This document shows positions 56,831 through 64,000 of a stretch of DNA of 64,000 nucleotides, in pieces. This stretch comes from Caprimulgus europaeus (taxonomy: Eukaryota; Chordata; Aves; Caprimulgiformes; Caprimulgidae). The position numbers and the translations under genes were made by a program. Numbering within the stretch: position 1 is the first letter of the stretch; the number at the start of each line of letters is the position of its first letter. Under the pieces are notes generated by a model. The model was not told the DNA's origin. It ran no database searches and was given only the letters and a program-made list of their open reading frames with translations. The stretch is from contig OU015530.1 in the NCBI GenBank assembly GCA_907165065.1, positions 51,000,465 through 51,064,464 of the forward strand, read 5' to 3'.

Positions 56831-58172
56831 ATCACTGTCTGGACCTGCTGACTGCACTCTTGTGAATGCAATGCAGTATGCAAGAGGCTCTCTTTGCTGC
56901 AAGGGCATATTGTTATCTCCTCTTCAACTTGGTGTCCATCAGGACATCTGTGTCCTTTTCTGCAGAGCTGCTTTCCAGACTGCTGGCACCAAGGTTTTGC
57001 ATGGAGAAATACCATGGCGGGATAAGTGAGGGGCAACCATTTCAGATGATGTTCCCATTTTATTTCAAGGTGAACACCTGGCTGCCAAAAAACTCAGATC
57101 TGAGCTTGAATGCTAACTTTTCCCATGCTGCTTTGGTTTCTCTGTAGCTGTACTACTATGCACAGATAAGGAGAAAGAGCAGTGGTCAAGGTTGAGAAGA
57201 GCACCTGAAATTAGAAGATGCAATAGTTGTTGGAAGTACCTCCAAAAACCTCTACAAATGTTTGTAATTAATACTTCTGGTGCTTGGAAAAACTGTTGTG
57301 ATAAAATTCTTGGTGTGCCCAAGGAGGTTGAGAGATGAAAATTAAAATCAGAATATTCTCTTGTCCACTGGAACAGAAGAGAGTAACAAATAATCTCTTA
57401 AATGTGCTGCTAGATCCTAAAGGGCATTCTTTCTCAGAGCAAGACAGAATGAAATGGGAAGAACAGCGAGATCTTAGATTGTCTGGCAACCCACAGGAAA
57501 AAGAAAAGGTGAACTAATCCACCAATCTCAAATTAAATACAGGTAATATGACTGCTGGGACAATGAATGCGACAAAGTCAGAACACATCCAAAATTATTT
57601 TTTCCAATAATTTTGTTTATCTTATTGGTATGACACTTCCTGATACACTTCCATAACATACTCTAATACTTTTGGATCCACAATTCAGCCTCAGCTACAG
57701 TAGACAAAGCTGTTGCCTTTTATGACAGAGTTAATAAACTAGGTTTTGCCACATAACCTATGTCTGAGGAGGGAAGTTATAATATAATATGTAATTTCCA
57801 GAATATCTACCAAATAGGCTGAAGTTGCATTGCAATAGATACAACGGGAAATAACAAACCCTCCGTAAAATGACATTAGAGCCTCAGAGATAGAATATGC
57901 TGCAATTATAACGCAGACACACAGGCGTCACATTTCTCATAAGCATCGTTAAAATTAAATTAGAAACAACAGATTCAAGATAACATATCATATTTTGTTT
58001 TATCTTGATTCTTTTGGGCTTAATAATTTTCAGAGACAAAATGTCTGAGAAACACCAAGTTTTCTAGGTTGTCCTGTGGTACCAGAAGGTACTTCTGGTC
58101 CGAGTCAATGACCACATGTTTTGGGTCATAAGCCTTTGCTCTTTTTCTTTCAGACTCTATGTGTTGGGTCTG
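56831..58172. other. Unique sequence, no recognised feature
   Basis: AT-rich, with short frames only. Its last five bases GTCTG (58168-58172) may be one copy of a duplication flanking the next LTR. Confidence 0.5.
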
Positions 58173-59232
58173 TATGCGGGGGCCATTTTTGATAGTGGGG
58201 GAAGGGGCTACAGGTATGTCCCCTGTGAGAAGCTTTGTGAAGCTCCCCTGGCTCCAAGGTGGACCCGCCTCCAGCCCAGGCTGAGCCAATTAGCAATAGA
58301 GAAACACCTCTGTGAATCCATATTTATGAGGGAAGAACTGGTTTTGAAAAGAAAAAGGTGGAGAGAACCTGGAGGAGAGGCCATTGACCTGAACAAAAGA
58401 CGACCATTGGCCTAAACAAAGGGGAGAGCATAATTTCAGCGAGGAAGGAAATGGAGGGTGAAGACAGAGAATCTCAGACATCAGGGTTGCAGAAAGGTGG
58501 GGAGGGGGTAAATGAAGTCCCCTGCAGCCCATGGAGGTTCAATGGCAGAGCAAATACCCACAAGCAGGCCATGGAGAATTCTACTCCAAGCAAAAAGCTG
58601 TGCCCGGGGGCAGTTGTGACTTGGAGAACTTATGATGAGCAAGAAGAACCCTCCCAGAGGTGTTCAAAGCCAGAGCAGGGGTGGGGAGATGGACTCCAGA
58701 GCTGGGGAGTGAGGAGGTGCACTGGACCAGGGGTCCATTTGCAGCCTGTGGACATCCCCGTGCTGGAGCTGGGAGCTGTGCCCAGAGAGGTTTGTGACTC
58801 CATGGGAAGCCTGTGTTGGAACACTTTGTTCCTGGACTCTTGCAGCCCACAGGAGGGATCTCATGCCAGAAAGAGTGACATAGGTGAACTGACTGAACCC
58901 CCATTCCCTGTCTCCTGTGCCACTGTGGGGGAGAAGGTGGAGAAATTGAGAGCAAAGTGATTTGAGCCAGGGAAGAAGGGAGGGGTGGGGGAAGGTGTTG
59001 GCAGATGTGGCTGTTATGTCACACTGTGCTACTCTGATGATTGGTAATGAATTAAATTGATTTTTCTACCCCAAGTTGAGACTGTTTTGCCCGTGACCAT
59101 AATTGGTGAGCGAGCCCTCCCTGTCCTCATTTCAACCCACGAGTTCTTTGTTGTGTTTCTCTCTCCATCTCACTGGATGTGGGGAAATGAGTGCAAGACT
59201 ACATGGTCTTAGCTGCAGGTGAAACCACCACA
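58173..59232 (+). mobile_element. Solo LTR of a second avian retroviral family (family B)
   Basis: About 1,060 bases matching the layout of a well-known long bird LTR. Early blocks are GTCCCCTGTGAGAAGCTTTG, GGCTCCAAGGTGGACCCGCC and GAGCCAATTAGCAATAG. The middle has repeated short phrases on the theme 'cagcccatgg...gtggagca', visible here as CTGCAGCCCATGGAGGTTCA and CCATGGGAAGCCTGTGTTGG. The 3' part has GAGACTGTTTTGCCCGTGAC and ends GAAACCACCACA. An ATTAAA signal lies at 59051-59056. GTCTG stands on both sides (58168-58172 and 59233-59237), a candidate 5-bp duplication, although the LTR would then begin TA instead of TG. The 169-codon frame at 58451-58960 is LTR sequence, not a gene. Confidence 0.8.
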
Positions 59233-61399
59233 GTCTGTCATAGCAAAATCAGCCGTGGTGAGCAGCTGGGATCTTGTAAAACTGAAGGCAAATGGTCACA
59301 CGGATATGCGTATGACCCCTTGTGAACTTGTGGTCAGTGGCTACGTAACACACATTTGTGTTCATGCTTTAACCTCTGCCATCGGGAAGTCTCCCCATCC
59401 AAGCAGAACGTTCAAGTAACAGGAATTTCTACCTTCAGATAAACTCTTCAAATAATACAATGTCTTTAATTTCAGAAATAAAAAAGCAGAGGGATGATTT
59501 AGACCAGTGTTCACCAGCTACACATCTCAGGGCTCAGGCCAGAAAGAACTTCAGTTAGGGCTGACTACAGATGTTGAAATAGAAGCAGTAAAAAAAACTA
59601 TAAGAGAACCTTGGGGAAATTAAAATGAAAATGAAACTCCAAGGAGCTAAATTAAATAATTGTGAGACCGTTAAAGAGATAAGGGAAGTGAGCAGGAGGC
59701 ATTTGCCAAAGAATCTGGGGGATTGTTGGACCTGGACAGTCAATGGGGTGTTACTAAACAGCCCTGAAAAGCAGGAGGGTGAGTTGCAGCTCAGCACCCA
59801 GCTGTGGATAGACATGCTTCCCTGGCTCAAGCTGTAGGGCCACATCCAGGCACATATCTAAAGAACTGCCTCCATGTGCAGTTAGCATAAATAGTATTTG
59901 TTCCATAGGAGGGGAAATCCATAAGAAAGGATTTAACTGCTGAAGGAGTAGGAGAAGGAAAGAGTATTTGGGCTCAGCTGCCTGTTTTCAAGCTGCACGG
60001 GGAATCTCAGTGGGGCTCAGGTCCCTGGGGAAGTGTCCTGGTGGGGCCAGATAGGATGACTTCAGATAGCCCCACAAAGGCAGGCTCTGATCGCCTCCAC
60101 ACCCTGGCTGGCTTGTCTCTCCTCGTCCAGCCTGGGAATGGGATGTGGAATAGAGGGCCAGGGAGAGGTTGCCTACCCTGGGAAAACTCAAAGGGTTTGC
60201 AACAAACTATTATGATTTTTGCATGTTCCTTTTAATGGCAGGTCATGAGTCAGGTCTTTGCAAACATTGGTGCTTTGACTGCCAAATATTAAGCAGACCT
60301 TGAATAGAAGAAAATCTTTTAAAAAATGCTTCCAAAACATTTTCTTCTACTTTATTTGATATTTCTGACAATGTCCATCTCTGGACTTTGGAAGCAAAAT
60401 TCAGGAGTTGATTACATATGCTTTTCACCCTTAGAAACGAAAAGATTATGGAAAAGAGGGAGGAGGGAATGAAAAATAAATGAGCATATAGACTTGATAA
60501 CACAACAAAACCAGAGGCAATATGCAGCCTTTTATGGATAATGCTTGAAGCAAGGACAAGTGAGCGCTTTTTATTTCATTGACAAAGACTTTCTGGCTCC
60601 AAGTTACATATCTAATAGGTTTTGTTTTCCAGTCTCCAGTTTATTAGTCCCTCTCTGCTCACTTGTGCCATGTTCATGCATTGCATTTCTGCCTTCCTTC
60701 CCTGCTTTATGTCAGCCTAAAAAATCTCTTAACCATCTTTATTGCGTACGCTGGACGCAGGTTCTCCAGTTTGCCCTACAGGCTCAAACCATTAGTGAGA
60801 TCAAAGCAATAAACCTCTTCTTCCTTACAACAGGAAAATTAACTTGAGTTTTTTGGTTTGGGCCTTGCTAAAGGACTATTTGTCATCTCAGTCCTTCCTT
60901 GGAGCCAGATGTTTGTGTCTTCTTGAACTACATGCCAAGACATCTCCACTGATGGCTATAGAAATGTTTATGGAAAAGTCTGAATGTCACCTCCCTGCCA
61001 CCTATTCCCAGAGAGGGCTCAGCCACTTGGGTGGCTGGTGGAGCAGACAGTGAAGAGGTGCATGTTCTGTCTGGGTTTTCATTGTCCCTGCTACCCTCCA
61101 CTGCTATCATTTGTTGGTAAGGCATCATCTCATTCAAAATGATTCCTTCTTTCCAAAATTAATGTCACCATATTAGCACCCTAGCCAGGTGCTACAGGGT
61201 TTCAGGAGTGATATTTATGCCTGTTCTAGGTTTCTGAGAGGACAATGTGGTTTTTGGTCTCCTTCAGACGTTCATGATCCTTTCCTACAGGTTGCATTTC
61301 ACCCATCTCCAATGCAGATGTGCTCTTGCACTGGAAGACCTTCTCCCTCCTGCTGCAAAGAGTCATTTGCACTAATCTTAGTGTATAAGATCATTCCTA
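59233..61399. other. Unique sequence, no recognised feature
   Basis: No repeat or gene recognised. Frames are up to 100 codons, without domains. Confidence 0.5.
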
Positions 61400-61720
61400 A
61401 TTCCATTTTTGCAGCCCAGCTGATAAATACTGTAATATTTAAGTGCTCACCAACCATTTGGTCTGCAATGATTTATTAATCAAGCTTTTATCACTTGAAG
61501 TAAGCGGCTTAGGATGCCCTCTTTCATGCAGATATCTTAAGAGCTGCACTCAGAAAATGTGCTCATCCTTTGCAGGTAGTTGATCAAATCAAATTTTATT
61601 TACTTATTCTCACCTGGCTCTTATCACTGCTTCTGCTTGCAACTGAAATCACAGGTAGCATCCATCATGCTATTAATTTGGTCTTGCAAGTGTCATTAAA
61701 TTTGGTGTGGGGGAGAAATA
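61400..61720. promoter_or_regulatory. Candidate conserved non-coding element (unproven)
   Basis: A smooth AT-rich block with the near-palindromic homeodomain-type TGATTTATTAATCA (61469-61482), TTGATCAAATCAAA and several TAAT/ATTA cores, and without simple repeats. The interpretation is by style only. Confidence 0.28.
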
Positions 61721-63048
61721 TGAAAAATGATTAAGTGCCTTTCTTGTCTGCTGGAGGTTTTTCCCCAGCTTGCAGCATGACCAGACTAAAACTTAAGAAC
61801 ATTTAAGGGTTGTAAGAAGAAAAAGAAGATGAAGAAGGAAAGGAAAAAAAGCAGGGTAGCTGTGGCTTCCCAGGCTGGAATCCCACCCCATCCGTGAGGG
61901 ACTGTCCTTGTTGGGTGACCCCATCTCCACTCACTCAAGATCCCATCTTCCAGTGGACCAGCTCTTCTGTGGCCAAGCAGGCATTTCTGAGAAGACCTGG
62001 AGGAGGAGGCTGAGACCTGGTGATCTCAGACACAGCAACTCATTTCTCTGTGCAGCCAGCAGAAAGGAGGAGAAGTTTCCAAAGAGAAACTTGTGTGAGT
62101 ACTCCAACACTATCCCAGGCTACGGCGGGTGCTCACCTCTCTCCACAGACCATAAGGAAAGCTGGCTTAGGAAGAGGTATCTTGGGTTTAGGTGCTTCCA
62201 TGGGGCACCTGAACCCTACCCTGCATGCCAGAGGGTGGGGTGGAAATGCATCAGTGTTTGGGGTGGGGGATGGAACTGCTGTCTGAATGTGGGCTTTTTA
62301 CCATTTTTGAAACTAGCAATTTTATTTCCAGAGCAAGGTTATTGTATTCCCATGGAGGTGCTCAGACTTATCAGAGACGGGTGAGGTGTGCCATGGAAGT
62401 ATGTGCTTGGGCTCTCTTTTCAGCAGCTGCAAAATACCTGGACGCCCCTGAAGTCTATGGCCTTTTTCCATCTACCCCAGCTTCGAAACATCTCCTATTC
62501 CTGCATAGTTATGTTCCTTTTCTCCCACTAAATGTTTTCAGACATCTCACTCACATTTCATTCATTAGAATTTCCCCTCCTTCCTCATGAGAGCACAGAC
62601 ATGGCTTGGGGAACTGTCTGCCTCACTGTTCAATCCCCCATCTATACAAACAGCTTTGCTGTTTGACCTTTAAGATATCTTCTCTCCTGGTTACCATTGC
62701 CCTTTCGCAGCCGCTGTCTGGCTGGAGACGGAGCAGATGAATGCACTGATGACAATGCAAACACCCAGAGGAACCCTGAGGAGCACGGTGGTGGCAAGCT
62801 TCAATTCACCAGGAGGGATTAAGGAAGGGTTGCTATTACTGTGCAAGGTACATAGGAATAAACAGCTGCTGGAGTTGATTAAATGCCAGCAAGAATGCAT
62901 AATCAATCACAAAAGCCATCAGCAGCAAGCAGAGGCTATCACCACCCCAGCAAACACCGTTCCACAGCAAAGCGGGGTCTGACCTCTCCTCTCCTGTGAG
63001 GTGGGGAGGAAGCACATGGGAGCCAAAGCCATGTGTGGAAATAATGGA
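61721..63048. other. Unique sequence, no recognised feature
   Basis: An A/G-rich tract of GAAGAAAAAGAAGATGAAG type lies at about 61815-61850. The 158-codon frame at 61908-62384 overlaps two others in different frames and has no recognisable domain. Confidence 0.5.
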
Positions 63049-63315
63049 ATCATAGAATGGTTTGTGTTGGGAAGAACCTTTAAAGGTCTTCAAGCCCAGC
63101 CTCCTGCAGTGAGCAGAGTCATATTAAACTATGTCAGGTTGCTCAGAGCTCCATCCAGCCTGACCTTGAATGTTTTCAGGGATGGGGCTTCTACCACCTC
63201 TCTGGGCAACCTGTGCCAGTGTGTCACCACCCTCACTGTAAAAAAAATTTCTTTCTTATATCTAGTCTAAATGTACCATATTTTAGTATAAAAGCATTTC
63301 CCCTTGCCCTAGCAA
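63049..63315 (-). mobile_element. CR1 LINE 3' fragment
   Basis: Minus-strand CR1 of about 265 bases. It begins GGAATCATAGAATGG and has AACCTTTAAAGGTCTTCAAG, CATCCAGCCTGACCTTGAAT, CCTCTCTGGGCAACCTGTGC and a degraded AAAAAAAATTTCTTTCTTAT. It ends upstream near CCCCTTGCCCTAGCAAGGAC. There is no intact frame. Confidence 0.94.
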
Positions 63316-64000
63316 GGACAGGGGTAAGGAGGATGAGGAAAACCCTGTCTCTGCATTTTGGCATATTTTGACTTGATCTGCTGGAGCATGGTAAATGTCA
63401 CACACCAACCTTGTTAGCTAGAGCCTGAGCCCACCCAGCTTCAGTGTCCTCAGCACTCCCTGAGCCCAGGACCTGAGAGGGTTTGGCTGTTAATGAACTA
63501 AATCCAGGCAAAGCTGTCTCCCACGAGGTGGTGGACAGAGGTGGGGTGTAGAAGGAGGGCAGACCCAACATGAACTTTGTCCATCTGCTCTTCTCCATCC
63601 TGCAGCTTCTACTGATTTGGGTAAACTGAGAATTAAAGAAAGGAAGAAAGAAAAGGCCTAAAAAGGATTATCTTCCATCCACACAGGTGAGGCAAGGGAC
63701 CCAAGCTGCTGGTCCTGCCAGGAAAAACCAAGAACTCCCCAAGGAAATGGGAGAGATTGGCCTTTACCCAGTTCCAGTTTTAGCATTTTGGCCAACCTTC
63801 AAAAAAGCTCAGATAGTTTAAAAATCGTAACACTCAAAGTTGAGCCATCTTATAAGTACATCTAGGACTTGTGAACACCAGCTAGTCAGGATCCTGACTG
63901 TGCTGTGATGTGTGCTATCTCAGTCAGAAAATCTCCACTGCAAGAAAATCTGTTTAAGAAACAGTTTTTGACTAAAATCTCTCCCTATGGCTGTAATCAC
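63316..64000. other. Unique sequence, no recognised feature
   Basis: Nothing recognised to the end of the window. An AAAGAAAGGAAGAAAGAAAAGG purine tract lies at about 63636-63656. Confidence 0.5.

Noticed and set aside
58451-58960. 169-codon frame as a gene
   Set aside because: The DNA is the middle of a family-B solo LTR, and the frame is a by-product of its GC-rich sequence.
61908-62384. 158-codon frame
   Set aside because: No recognisable domain, and two other frames are open over the same bases.
1-64000. CRISPR arrays, tRNA, rRNA or operon-like gene clusters
   Set aside because: No regularly spaced repeats, cloverleaf-type sequence or closely packed frames were seen. The DNA is animal (avian) nuclear sequence.

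Overview
The window is ordinary repeat-bearing nuclear DNA of a bird, either a large intron or an intergenic stretch. The evidence is the repeat content: at least fifteen pieces of CR1 LINE ending in the avian ATTCTRTG octamer tail, five solo LTRs of bird endogenous retroviruses, sparse microsatellites, and no mammalian L1 or Alu. I could not identify any complete protein-coding gene, tRNA, rRNA, CRISPR array or bacterial-style operon. The longest open frames are CR1 reverse-transcriptase remains. The rest are the size expected by chance in about 128 kb of two-strand sequence, where roughly fifteen frames of 100 codons or more are expected by a rough estimate.

Layout. 1-5.6 kb is mostly unique, with one CR1 tail at 1.45 kb. 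5.65-6.93 kb is the best-preserved CR1, whose reverse-transcriptase frame is broken by a single stop codon. 7-16 kb is AT-rich unique DNA with a CR1 tail, an ancient MIR-like SINE and a possible minus-strand exon. 16-23.2 kb is the busiest part. It holds three solo LTRs of one family (minus, plus, minus), the third split by a CR1, along with three further CR1 pieces and a second MIR-like relic. 23-37 kb has six CR1 pieces, a possible conserved element near 30.3 kb and a possible minus-strand exon near 31.9 kb. 37-49 kb is mostly unique, with microsatellites and an internally deleted CR1 at 41.8 kb. 49.5-50.1 kb is a fourth LTR of the same family. 50-58 kb is mostly unique, with a perfect hairpin at 52.5 kb and an old CR1 at 56.5 kb. 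58.2-59.2 kb is a solo LTR of a second, longer family. The last part is unique apart from a CR1 tail at 63.1 kb.

Relative ages can be read from structure. The LTR at 21.5-23.2 kb has a matching 5-bp duplication (CTAAT) at both outer ends and contains a CR1, so the LTR came first. The LTR at 20.35 kb also has a perfect 5-bp duplication (GACCC). Five-bp duplications fit ERVL-type elements. I found no gene system that acts together, and nothing I would claim as a new biological system. The items most worth checking are the splice-bounded open segments and the candidate conserved non-coding elements.
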